64,000 nt of DNA from UBA2336 sp049306095 (lineage in GTDB: Bacteria; Bacteroidota; Bacteroidia; Cytophagales; Cyclobacteriaceae). The translations under genes were made by a program, and so were the position numbers. The stretch spans positions 62,001 through 126,000 of the forward strand of contig JBAQPU010000030.1 of assembly GCA_049306095.1 (NCBI GenBank), given 5' to 3'. A model generated the notes under the pieces. That model worked only from the letters and a program-made list of their open reading frames with translations, had not been told where the DNA came from and did no database searches. Positions 51,100-59,320 of this stretch are shown here, piece after piece (the stretch's first letter is position 1; each line of letters starts with the position of its first letter).

Positions 51100-51289
51100 T
51101 AGGGCCTGGAACTCTGTTAAGGTGTCATTCTGAAAAATATCCTTCTGGCGATCGAAACTGATTTTAGTTGGATCAAGGATAATTTTTTCCGGTATCAAAA
51201 TCGTACCTTGTAATTCTTAAATCTTAAACCTCTTCATGGGTATTTTAAAATCCCTGCTTGGCGACCGCCTTTCCAAACGGTCTTTTTAC

Positions 51290-52366
51290 ATGAATAAAAA
51301 TCTATACATCGTATTAATGGCAGGAGGCGTAGGGGTGCGATTTTGGCCCTACAGCCGGAATGCGAAACCGAAACAGTTTCTGGATGTTTTAGGAACCGGA
51401 AAAACACTGTTGCAATCAACCTACGATCGGTTTGCATCCATTTGTCCGAAGGAAAATATTTACGTAGTCACGCATCAGGAACACGGGCATCTGGTACATG
51501 ATCAATTACCAGAATTGTATCCGGATCAAATTCTGCTTGAACCCATGCGCAAGAATACTGCCGCGTGCATTGCGTATGCAAGCTATCGCATCCACCAACT
51601 CAACAACGATGCCGTGATTGTGGTGAGCCCATCCGATCATCTGATTTTAAAAGAAGAGGAGTTTAGTGAAACCATTTTGAAAGCGGCCGAGCAGGCCAAA
51701 GACCAGGATAAATTATTGACGCTGGGTATAACTCCCACACGGCCCGAAACCGGCTATGGGTACATTCAGTTTTTACCGGATAAAAAAGTTGCCAAGAAGG
51801 TTAAAACGTTTACCGAAAAACCCGAGCTGTCGTTGGCAAAGAAATTTTTAGAAAGCGGTGATTTTGTATGGAACTCAGGAATTTTTATCTGGGGCGTACA
51901 GGCAATCGTTAAAGCCATAGGGGAGCATTTACCTGAAATGACGGAAGTGTTCGAAGAAGCAAAACAATTTTTTAATACCCCGGGCGAAACCCAGGCGATT
52001 GAGAAAGCATACGCCCAGTGTAAAAATATTTCCATTGATTATGGTGTGATGGAAAAGGCCACGAATGTGTATGTGTGCCTCGGCAATTTTACCTGGAGCG
52101 ATTTGGGTTCGTGGGGATCGATCCACGACCTTTCCATAAAAGATGAACACCATAATGTGGTCAAGGGAAAGGTACTTTTGTATGACACCCGAAACTCTAT
52201 GGTGCGGGCCTCCACCGATAAATTAATTGTGGTGCAGGGATTGAACGGTTACCTGGTGGCGGAGTTTGGTAATGTGATAATCGTGTGCGAGAAAGACAAA
52301 GAAGAACAGTTCCGTAAATTTGTGAACGATGTGAAAGCCATGCAGGGAGGAGGGGAGTTTCTTTAA
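51290..52366 (+). CDS. manC: mannose-1-phosphate guanylyltransferase
   Basis: 358 residues from ATG 51290; an ATG at 51236 would add 18 residues, with a small GACCG/CGGTC hairpin in between. It makes GDP-mannose from mannose 1-phosphate and GTP. The signature is LMAGGVGVRFWPYSRNAKPKQFL near the N-terminus, VVVSPSDHLI for metal binding, TFTEKPE, and VWNSGIFIWG. The isomerase half of bifunctional ManC is missing. GDP-mannose feeds the polysaccharide and glycosylation genes further right (inference). Confidence 0.9.
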   Translation: MNKNLYIVLMAGGVGVRFWPYSRNAKPKQFLDVLGTGKTLLQSTYDRFASICPKENIYVVTHQEHGHLVHDQLPELYPDQILLEPMRKNTAACIAYASYRIHQLNNDAVIVVSPSDHLILKEEEFSETILKAAEQAKDQDKLLTLGITPTRPETGYGYIQFLPDKKVAKKVKTFTEKPELSLAKKFLESGDFVWNSGIFIWGVQAIVKAIGEHLPEMTEVFEEAKQFFNTPGETQAIEKAYAQCKNISIDYGVMEKATNVYVCLGNFTWSDLGSWGSIHDLSIKDEHHNVVKGKVLLYDTRNSMVRASTDKLIVVQGLNGYLVAEFGNVIIVCEKDKEEQFRKFVNDVKAMQGGGEFL

Positions 52367-52377
52367 TTTACAGATAG

Positions 52378-53118
52378 CTAATTTGCTAATCTCTGCCTGA
52401 CAATTTCATACACCGCTATTCCGGTGGCCACCGAAACATTCAGCGATTCGATTTTTCCTTTCATGGGGATTTTTACAAGTTCATCACATTCACGCAACAG
52501 CGTATCTGAAATTCCATCTTCTTCCGATCCCATGATAAGCGCTACGGGCCTGTCGAATTTTACATCGTAAATATTTTGATCAGCTTTTTCGGTACAGGCC
52601 ACAATCATAATACCGTTGTCGCGCAGAAATTTGATCGTCTTCTTTAAATCGGGTTCGCGGCAAACCGGCAGGTGGTTTAACGCCCCGGCAGATGTTTTCA
52701 TGGCATCGCTGGTGATAGGGGCATTGCCTTTGTCGCCAATAATAATACCCTCTACGCCCGCGCACTCTGCGGTGCGGGCAATGGCTCCAAAGTTGCGCAC
52801 ATCGGTAATACGATCGAGTATAATAAATAATGGTTCGCGGCCTTCGCTGTAAGCAAAGTCAATTAAATCATTTAAGGAAGCGTAGGTTACAGCCGACAGC
52901 ATGCAGATTACACCCTGATGATTTTTGCTGTTGGAATACAGGCGGTTTAGCTTTTCAAGCGGCACATACGTAATGGGCACGTTGTGCTCGCGGGCAGTGG
53001 AAGATAATTCACGGATTAAGTCGTTATTCAGTCCGGTTTGAATTAGTATTTTTTCAATTTGTTTCCCGGCTTTAATTGCTTCCATTACCGCGCGGGTACC
53101 GTAGATCATGTCACTCAT
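52378..53118 (-). CDS. rlmB: SpoU-family rRNA 2'-O-methyltransferase (RlmB-like)
   Basis: 246 residues. An N-terminal substrate-binding domain (YGTRAVMEAIKAG, MLSAV) is followed by the SPOUT knot: LDRITDVRNFGAIARTAECAGV (motif 1), ALIMGSEEDGIS (motif 2) and IPMKGKIESLNVSVATGIAVYEI (motif 3). It methylates the ribose of G2251 of 23S rRNA in E. coli; TrmH-type tRNA targets are possible. The length is typical. A period-7 element fills the gap to the next minus-strand gene. Confidence 0.92.
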   Translation of the reverse strand: MSDMIYGTRAVMEAIKAGKQIEKILIQTGLNNDLIRELSSTAREHNVPITYVPLEKLNRLYSNSKNHQGVICMLSAVTYASLNDLIDFAYSEGREPLFIILDRITDVRNFGAIARTAECAGVEGIIIGDKGNAPITSDAMKTSAGALNHLPVCREPDLKKTIKFLRDNGIMIVACTEKADQNIYDVKFDRPVALIMGSEEDGISDTLLRECDELVKIPMKGKIESLNVSVATGIAVYEIVRQRLAN

Positions 53119-53121
53119 CTT

Positions 53122-53191
53122 TTTAGATTTACGCTTTACGATTTACGATTTTTCTAAGACTAAATCGTAAATCTGAAATCTAAAATCGTAA
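53122..53191. repeat. period-7 palindromic element (TTACGAT / ATCGTAA)
   Basis: Ten heptamers in exact register: TTTAGAT, TTACGCT, TTACGAT twice, a two-word centre, then ATCGTAA, ATCTGAA, ATCTAAA, ATCGTAA. The arms are exact complements over 14 bp or more. It lies between the GWxTD gene's stop and the rlmB start, all on the minus strand, ending next to the stop codon. Confidence 0.85.
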
Positions 53192-54346
53192 TTAGAATCG
53201 GGCTTTTCTCCACAGGTCAACCATATCCAACCAGGGAGTATTAAATTTTTTGTCCCTGATCAGCACGTAATTATCAGGGTCGAACAACGAAGGAGACTTG
53301 GTAAACTGAAACCTGATTTTAGTCTGTTCGTTTTTGTATTCCCATACTTCGCGGTCATCAAACAGATACACTTCTTCTGGAACTCCAAAGATGATGTAGA
53401 TCATGCCGCGGTCGGTCTTCCATCCTTCTTTATAGGAGGTGAAGTATTGATTGGCCAGTTCCACTCGTTTAAAATAAGTGCGCATGAACGTGCGGGCGCG
53501 TTCGGCATTGCCCGTAATGGATAAAATAACCTGATCGAATTTCTTTTTATCGTTGCCGGCCTGCCGGAGCTTTTCATTTTCCTGTTTTGTACAGATGTAG
53601 AGGAGGGGCCCTGCCAATGTTTCAAGCCGGCCAAGTTTGGGGTAATCATCTTCGACCCGAAAAGCCAGTCCGGTTGTTGATGCCGTATCGGTTTGAAGAA
53701 GGTAAAGTCCCTTTTTTAAAAATTTTGTAGCTAAGGCAGGATCAATTGAAAAGAGTGAGTCGGGGGCAATGGTTTTCGAAACTTTGGCCTGTGCCGTTGC
53801 AAAGGGAGGAGCCGCAGCAGGGAAAAAATCGCTGTAATAACTGGCCGTAACAGGCCGCTGATCAAACCCCAAAAACTGAAGAGGCTCCTGAAGATGAACA
53901 AATCCGTTGAGAACAGGGCGCTGATTAACAACCAGGTATTGTGAATTTTGAGTTGGAAGCAGGTTGTAAAAAATGTACACAGTTGCCTTGTCGCCATCAC
54001 CAGCCTTTACCTTCGCAACCAAAATATTTTGTTTTTCCTGAGCTTGAAAGTCTCTTGAGCCTGAAAGGGATGAGGGGGTTGTGACTGCGTTACCGCTTTT
54101 ATCGCTCAACGATTCGCGTAATTCAAACTGAATGCTATAGGCATTCTTTTGGGTTGTATCGGTAAGCTGTAAATCGTAAAATAGCGTGTAGGTATCTCCT
54201 GAACGCGTGACGTTCCAATTCAGAAAGAAACCTATGCCGGGGTTGTACCGATAGGAGTAATTAATATCACGGAGCACCTGGGCATGGGCCCCCAGGCACA
54301 CTAAGCATAAAATTCCGATGCCTATTCTTTTCATTGCCTTCTTCAA
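53192..54346 (-). CDS. GWxTD-domain exported protein
   Basis: 384 residues with a signal peptide (ends GAHAQ). The N-terminal 260 residues are beta-rich and resemble the usual variable part of GWxTD proteins. The C-terminal domain (about 280-384) has YFTSYKEGWKTDRGMIYIIFGVP and EVWEYKN, the defining motif. These proteins are frequent in Bacteroidota and are exported; their function is not established. It lies upstream of rlmB on the same strand, 73 nt apart, with a period-7 element in between. The 5' gap carries REP-like hairpins. Confidence 0.85.
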   Translation of the reverse strand: MKKAMKRIGIGILCLVCLGAHAQVLRDINYSYRYNPGIGFFLNWNVTRSGDTYTLFYDLQLTDTTQKNAYSIQFELRESLSDKSGNAVTTPSSLSGSRDFQAQEKQNILVAKVKAGDGDKATVYIFYNLLPTQNSQYLVVNQRPVLNGFVHLQEPLQFLGFDQRPVTASYYSDFFPAAAPPFATAQAKVSKTIAPDSLFSIDPALATKFLKKGLYLLQTDTASTTGLAFRVEDDYPKLGRLETLAGPLLYICTKQENEKLRQAGNDKKKFDQVILSITGNAERARTFMRTYFKRVELANQYFTSYKEGWKTDRGMIYIIFGVPEEVYLFDDREVWEYKNEQTKIRFQFTKSPSLFDPDNYVLIRDKKFNTPWLDMVDLWRKARF

Positions 54347-54385
54347 ATTAAGCTGATAGTCCGTAAAGATACCTCTTTGAAGCCT

Positions 54386-54457
54386 TCGCGGGCTAGTCCC
54401 GCGATCTCCCCTTAATCGCGATCTCCCCTTAATAAGGATGCCGGAACAAGTCCGGCA
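54386..54457. repeat. two REP-like hairpins flanking a 17-bp tandem duplication
   Basis: TCGCGGG/CCCGCGA (54386-54404, 5-nt loop) and TGCCGGA/TCCGGCA (54439-54457, loop ACAAG) are GC-rich hairpins. Between them CGCGATCTCCCCTTAAT is present twice in a row (54400-54416, 54417-54433). They sit in the 262-nt divergent gap between the GWxTD gene and the methyltransferase gene. The rest of that gap is AT-rich and carries a -7 box. Confidence 0.8.
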
Positions 54458-54530
54458 AGATGTCCTGGGTATGGAAACGGATTATTGTTAATTAAAATAT
54501 TCCTTTCCGGATATTTCTGTTTCATTCAAT

Positions 54531-54538
54531 TAATTTTG
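54531..54538 (+). promoter_or_regulatory. -7 box (TAnnTTTG) of the methyltransferase at 54609
   Basis: TAATTTTG, 70 nt upstream of the ATG, giving a leader of about 60 nt. Confidence 0.45.
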
Positions 54539-54608
54539 CCCCCTGTTTGGTGCGGAAGTCGTTTGACCGCCTCTTTTTCGGTGTACAACTAAAAAATTAA
54601 ATTCAAGA

Positions 54609-55385
54609 ATGGCAAAAATCTATACAACCGAAATAACCTCTGATCAAATCCCTTCAGACAACCCGCTTCATCAACGTTTGTTTAAGGCTTATGTTGTGGC
54701 ACAGGAATACGTTCATGGAAATGTGTTGGAAGTGGGCTGTGGCGAAGGCAGAGGCGTGGAAACACTCATGAAAAAATCAGCGCAATTTACTGCGGTCGAT
54801 AAAATTGAAGAAGCCCTGGCTGTTTTACGACAGAAGCATCCAGAAGGAAAATTTATCAGTATGAACATTCCTCCGCTGGGTGGACTGCCCGATGATACGT
54901 ACGACTGTGTCGTAAGCTTCCAGGTAATCGAGCACATACAAAACGATGGGCTTTACCTGAAAGAAATTCATCGGGTGCTGAAGCCGGGCGGCATTGCGTT
55001 GATCACCACGCCTAACCGGAAGATGTCGCTTTCACGCAATCCCTGGCACATTCGCGAATACCTGGCGCACGAATTAAAAGCACTGGCATCCGGAATCTTT
55101 CAGGCGGTAGAAATGAAGGGAATCACGGGTAACGACCGGGTGATGGAGTATTACGAACAGAATAAAAAATCGGTAGAGAAAATTACCCGGTGGGATATTT
55201 TTAATCTTCAATATAACCTTCCCGCGTGGCTGTTGCGCATTCCGTATGAATTACTGAACCGGATGAACCGCAATAAACTTCACACAAACGATGGGTCGCT
55301 GGTGAGCAGCATCCGCCATGATGATTACTTTGTTACGGATAAAGCGGAGGAGGCCTTGGATTTGTTGTTAGTTGTTAGGAAATAA
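54609..55385 (+). CDS. class I SAM-dependent methyltransferase
   Basis: 258 residues. Motif I VLEVGCGEGRGVETL (41-55), motif II-like TAVDKIEEAL, DCVVSFQVIEHI and LKPGGIALITTPNR define a Methyltransf_11-type SAM enzyme. The substrate is unknown. In this neighbourhood it may act on a lipid, quinone or glycan precursor. The C-terminal LLLVVRK is encoded by a GTTGTTA GTTGTTA heptamer run directly before the stop, so the end of the protein may come from repeat sequence. Confidence 0.85.
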   Translation: MAKIYTTEITSDQIPSDNPLHQRLFKAYVVAQEYVHGNVLEVGCGEGRGVETLMKKSAQFTAVDKIEEALAVLRQKHPEGKFISMNIPPLGGLPDDTYDCVVSFQVIEHIQNDGLYLKEIHRVLKPGGIALITTPNRKMSLSRNPWHIREYLAHELKALASGIFQAVEMKGITGNDRVMEYYEQNKKSVEKITRWDIFNLQYNLPAWLLRIPYELLNRMNRNKLHTNDGSLVSSIRHDDYFVTDKAEEALDLLLVVRK

Positions 55386-55389
55386 GTTG

Positions 55390-55459
55390 GTCAAAATTCA
55401 AGGTTCAAAGTTTCGAGTTATTGAACTCTCTAACGTTGAACCCTGAATCGCGGAATTTT
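55390..55459. repeat. period-7 element, convergent (TTCAAGG / AACCCTG words)
   Basis: Heptamers TTCAAGG, TTCAAAG, TTTCGAG, TTATTGA, ACTCTCT, AACGTTG, AACCCTG, AATCGCG lie between the convergent stops of the methyltransferase and the DUF2723 gene. The words drift more than in other copies. Some resemble the GGTTCAA type of 48339. Confidence 0.6.
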
Positions 55460-55462
55460 AAA

Positions 55463-58402
55463 TTACTTCGTTTCCAACTGCATCCTGTCAGCGTAGGCAG
55501 TATACAGGTCTTCGTATTTTTTAGCCAAGTCAGCTTCGCCATACCGGTACAATACCCGCTGAATTTCCCCCAATACAAGAACACTATTGTATAAGTCAGA
55601 ATTGTAATCTCCTTTTTTCAAATAGTAGCTGGCGGTTTCATCCATTGCTTTTCCAAGAATTTGGGTGAGCTCGACAGCCTTTTCTTTTTCACCTACCTCG
55701 AACAGCATTTCAATATTGCGGGCGTTGGTTACATCGTACGGAACGGAGCTGTTCGGCATTTTGGCAAGGCTGTACAACACCACTTCGCGGGCTTTCTCTT
55801 TATCACCTTTTTCAATCAGGGCATCAGCCAGATCGTTGAATGAGCTGCGATGGTTGAGTATAAAACTCCGGTGATCAACACTATAGTAAGCCGTTGAATC
55901 CTCCAGTCCGCGGAACTGGAATTTTTTGAGCATGTTTTCGTAAGCAACCTTTGTATTAACCAGCCTGGTTCTTGGATTGGCATTGAACACCGGCAATATG
56001 CGGAAGGTGTTACCCTCGGTAACAATATAAGGGGTTAAGTCAATATTGAATTGTGAAAGCGAAGTATGGTTGACATACAGCGGGCGTTCCCAATTATTGG
56101 TGAGCAGCAGATCCAGCAAGGCCAGGTCTTTCTTCTCCAGCGCATTGCCTTTTACCCGCAATAACATTTGAGGAACCACCAAACTATCCATGCCCTCGGG
56201 AATAATGCCCATCGATTTTACTTTTTCAACATCTACATTCAGCACGATATCTTTTGTAGGAACCACGTTAGCGGATGGATACAGTCTTAACCCTTGATAA
56301 TCTTTCGCCAGCAACCCGATATACTGCTGGAGGTCCATCGCTTTAATCTTCAGATCTTCATAAGGAAGATAATCGTTAGGCCCGCCCTGACGGTATTGAT
56401 CGAGCGACAAGGTGTACGGCAACGGCTTTGATTCATAATGTTGTTGCATACTCTGCTGGATGTACCAGTCGGTATTGTAGTAGCTAAGCACCACCACACG
56501 CATATCGGTACGAACGCCTTCTACTTCCTGTGCATACCACAACGGGAAGGTGTCGTTATCGCCACCGGTAAAAATGATGGCATTAGGAGCGCACGATTGC
56601 AGGTAGTTGATCGCGGAGTCGGTCGAGAAAAAGCGATTGGAGCGATCGTGATCGTCCCATCCCTGAGCAGCCATGATGGCCGGAGCCGAACTGCAAATCA
56701 GAATAGCCGCAATGGATGCGGTCTTTAAATTTTTAGTTACGGCCGACAGCCACTGCGCCAACGCGATAACGGCAAAGCCAATCCAGAAACAGTATGCATA
56801 GTACGAACCGGCATAAATGTAATCGCGTTCGCGCGGCTCAGATGCCGGACCATTCAAATAAACAACCAGGGCTGCACCCGTCAGTAGGAACAGCAGGCCT
56901 ACCACGGCCATGTTTTTGTTATCGTTTACGGTTTGGTAAAACATGCCAATCAGCCCCAGTACAAAGGGAATCATGAAGTAATTGTTGCGAGCTTTATTTG
57001 AAAGTGCTTCCGGTACATCATCAAACCAATCCGATGGCCTCAGCCAGTTGGCTCCAATTTCGTCACTTTCTCTGCCGGCAAAATTCCACATGAAGTAGCG
57101 GGCGTACATCCAGCCGATTTGATGGGAGAACATAAAGCTGATGTTATCGGAAAACGTTGGTTTCTCACCCTCGCGCAAATTCAGCAGCTCGCGGTATTTT
57201 GCCACCTGTTGCGGATCGCGACTATAAATCCGCGGAAGGATGGTCATGTCCTTAGGGTTGTATTCGTAAGACGTTTGCCGCTGTTCAATTTCGTAGCGGT
57301 CTTTTCCTTTTTTATAAATGGGCGCGCCTTCTTTAATGCCTATGGGTTGGGCGGTAAAATATTCGCCATACAATAAAGGTCTGCTGCCGTACTGCTCACG
57401 CTTCAGGTAGCTCACGAAACTCATGATGTCGCTCGGATCATTTTCATTAATGGGTGTTTGGTAATTCGAGCGAACGACAATCACCGCATAGGAGGTGTAG
57501 CCGAGTAACACAAATGCGGTAGAGAGTAAAAAAGTATTCAGAACTTCTTTTTGATTTTTTTGAGAGTAGCGGATTCCATACACAAGCCCTCCGATGATCA
57601 GCAGGCAGAAGAAAATCACGCCTGATCCGAAAGGCAGCCGAAGCGAGTTAACAAAGAAAATTTCAAAGTTGCCGGCAATGGCAGGAAGCCCGGGCACGAT
57701 TAAATCGTTGATAACCAGAATCAACATTCCGCTAATCAACAGCGTGGCAACAATGCCCCAGGTTGTGGGTTTATATTTTTTGAAATAAAAGATTAGTCCA
57801 AGGGCGGGAAGCGTTACCAGGTTAAGCATGTGTACGCCAATGGAAAGCCCCATCATGTAGAAGAGGAGAATCAGCCAGCGGTTGGCTTTCGCTTCGTCTT
57901 CAATAACATCCCACTTGAGCATGGCCCACACCACAAAGGCAGTAAAGAATGATGACATCGCATACACCTCCGCTTCAACGGCAGAGAACCAGAACGAATC
58001 GGAGAAGGTATAAGCAAGAGCGCCCACGGCACCGGCACCCATCAGGAGTAAAGTGTTCTTCGAAAGCTCTTCGTCTGTTGAAATTTTCAGGAGCTTGCGA
58101 CCAAACAAAACAATAGACCAGAAGAGGAAAAGAATGGTAAAGGCACTGGACAGCACACTTACAAAATTGATCCAGTAGGCAACCTTGGTTACATCGCCAA
58201 AGGAAAGGAAGGAAAATAACCGGCCAATGAGCAGGAACAGCGGTGCGCCCGGAGGGTGGGGTACTTCCAATTTGTAGGAAACCGCAATAAATTCACCGCA
58301 ATCCCAATAACTGGCGGTTTCTTCCATGGTAAGCCAGTACACTGCCAGGGCAATGGTGAAGAGTATCCACCCGGTAATATTATTTGTTTTCTGAAAATTC
58401 AT
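55463..58402 (-). CDS. DUF2723 membrane protein (GT117, TMEM260-like)
   Basis: 979 residues. About a dozen membrane helices fill the N-terminal 560 residues, starting GWILFTIALAVYWLTMEETASYWDCGEFI, which carries the catalytic-like WDxGE motif of the family, and then VPHPPGAPLFLLIGRLF. A soluble C-terminal part (about 620-979) follows, with a TPR-like end (KGDKEKAREVVLYSL). DUF2723 proteins resemble GT-C protein O-mannosyltransferases. With manC nearby, protein or glycan mannosylation is a reasonable inference, not shown. It is convergent to the methyltransferase. Confidence 0.88.
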   Translation of the reverse strand: MNFQKTNNITGWILFTIALAVYWLTMEETASYWDCGEFIAVSYKLEVPHPPGAPLFLLIGRLFSFLSFGDVTKVAYWINFVSVLSSAFTILFLFWSIVLFGRKLLKISTDEELSKNTLLLMGAGAVGALAYTFSDSFWFSAVEAEVYAMSSFFTAFVVWAMLKWDVIEDEAKANRWLILLFYMMGLSIGVHMLNLVTLPALGLIFYFKKYKPTTWGIVATLLISGMLILVINDLIVPGLPAIAGNFEIFFVNSLRLPFGSGVIFFCLLIIGGLVYGIRYSQKNQKEVLNTFLLSTAFVLLGYTSYAVIVVRSNYQTPINENDPSDIMSFVSYLKREQYGSRPLLYGEYFTAQPIGIKEGAPIYKKGKDRYEIEQRQTSYEYNPKDMTILPRIYSRDPQQVAKYRELLNLREGEKPTFSDNISFMFSHQIGWMYARYFMWNFAGRESDEIGANWLRPSDWFDDVPEALSNKARNNYFMIPFVLGLIGMFYQTVNDNKNMAVVGLLFLLTGAALVVYLNGPASEPRERDYIYAGSYYAYCFWIGFAVIALAQWLSAVTKNLKTASIAAILICSSAPAIMAAQGWDDHDRSNRFFSTDSAINYLQSCAPNAIIFTGGDNDTFPLWYAQEVEGVRTDMRVVVLSYYNTDWYIQQSMQQHYESKPLPYTLSLDQYRQGGPNDYLPYEDLKIKAMDLQQYIGLLAKDYQGLRLYPSANVVPTKDIVLNVDVEKVKSMGIIPEGMDSLVVPQMLLRVKGNALEKKDLALLDLLLTNNWERPLYVNHTSLSQFNIDLTPYIVTEGNTFRILPVFNANPRTRLVNTKVAYENMLKKFQFRGLEDSTAYYSVDHRSFILNHRSSFNDLADALIEKGDKEKAREVVLYSLAKMPNSSVPYDVTNARNIEMLFEVGEKEKAVELTQILGKAMDETASYYLKKGDYNSDLYNSVLVLGEIQRVLYRYGEADLAKKYEDLYTAYADRMQLETK

Positions 58403-58412
58403 GTGATGAGTC

Positions 58413-58500
58413 GTTGATGTGATAATTTGTTGATTCGGTAATGTGCTGATTGGTTAAGTCGACAACAGCCCTTAATGTCCTAAGTTCTAATGACTAAATA
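58413..58500. repeat. irregular period-7 run upstream of DUF2723
   Basis: Words such as GTTGATG, TGATAAT, TTGTTGA, TTCGGTA, ATGTGCT and GATTGGT follow a loose 7-bp register. A near-copy of the TTCGGTAATGTGCT string occurs at 29754-29769. More ACTC/GACT-type words occur at about 58640-58672. The other parts of this 262-nt gap (58403-58664) show no gene or clear promoter. Confidence 0.45.
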
Positions 58501-58664
58501 TAAGGGGCGAAAATAGGGAAATTAGTCCATATGTTTCATTGCGTTTATACGGATGCCAATCGTCAGAAGTTCTTAGTAATGAGTCCCTCAGCATAATCTG
58601 TAATTGATTGATTTATTGGTGGAAATTGTGATTGCGGTTATACTCAGGACTAAACGACTCAAGA

Positions 58665-59297
58665 CTACTTATAAACGATCACGTAAAAGACCAGCCACAG
58701 GAAGAAAAGCAGGATATACGAACTGAGTACAATGAACCAAACGTTGCGCTTTTCTTTTTGTGCGTAGTGATGGATGCCTGCAACCAGTGCAAACCAGTAA
58801 ACAACTTCGAAGAGGTTCAATGCTCTTAGAGGATAAGCCCACTTCCTATCGATGGCATAGTAATCAAAAAAGTGCATGAGGGAGAGGGGGTAGAAGGAAC
58901 CGATGTCCCAATAGGAGGGATCGGTTTCGACCGTCAGGAAATAAATAATTTTAAGAGTCTCAGGAATAAGAAAAATAAACTCGGCACCAATCACCACTCC
59001 CCAACATTGTGTGTAGCTCACCCGATAACCGTACATAAAACATCCTACCCAAATAACGAAAGCGATTACCGTGAACTTCCACAAGTAAACGATGGGTATG
59101 GAAATGAACTGAAGCGTACTGACAACTTTCAGAACCATGCCTTCGGGGCGATCTTGCAGAAACTCAAAGGCCGCGGTTTCGTTTTCTATAAAAGACTTTT
59201 TAATGTACAGAAGAAAGAGGGTGGAAACGCACAGTAAAACAAATAACAGTTTTTTGTCTGTAGCAAATATTGATTTAGTTTCGTTTGTTGTTGGCAT
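58665..59297 (-). CDS. polytopic membrane protein of unknown function
   Basis: 210 residues with about five membrane helices: LLFVLLCVSTLFLLYI, FISIPIVYLWKFTVIAFVIWVGCF, WGVVIGAEFIFLIPETLKIIYF, ALNLFEVVYWFALVAGI and WFIVLSSYILLFFLWLVFYVIVY. I cannot assign it to a family with confidence. A Yip1-like arrangement is conceivable. It diverges from the TPR gene with a 23-nt gap. Confidence 0.65.
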   Translation of the reverse strand: MPTTNETKSIFATDKKLLFVLLCVSTLFLLYIKKSFIENETAAFEFLQDRPEGMVLKVVSTLQFISIPIVYLWKFTVIAFVIWVGCFMYGYRVSYTQCWGVVIGAEFIFLIPETLKIIYFLTVETDPSYWDIGSFYPLSLMHFFDYYAIDRKWAYPLRALNLFEVVYWFALVAGIHHYAQKEKRNVWFIVLSSYILLFFLWLVFYVIVYK

Positions 59298-59320
59298 TCG
59301 GGGTTAACATGGATTAAACT

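Noticed and set aside
50992..51198. Minus-strand 68-codon frame in the recQ-manC gap
   Set aside because: It is antisense to the kdsD remnant, has no family character, and lies in decayed sequence.
51263..51287. Intrinsic terminator or attenuator before manC
   Set aside because: The stem is only GACCG/CGGTC with a 10-nt loop; a T-run follows, but the stem is too weak to call.
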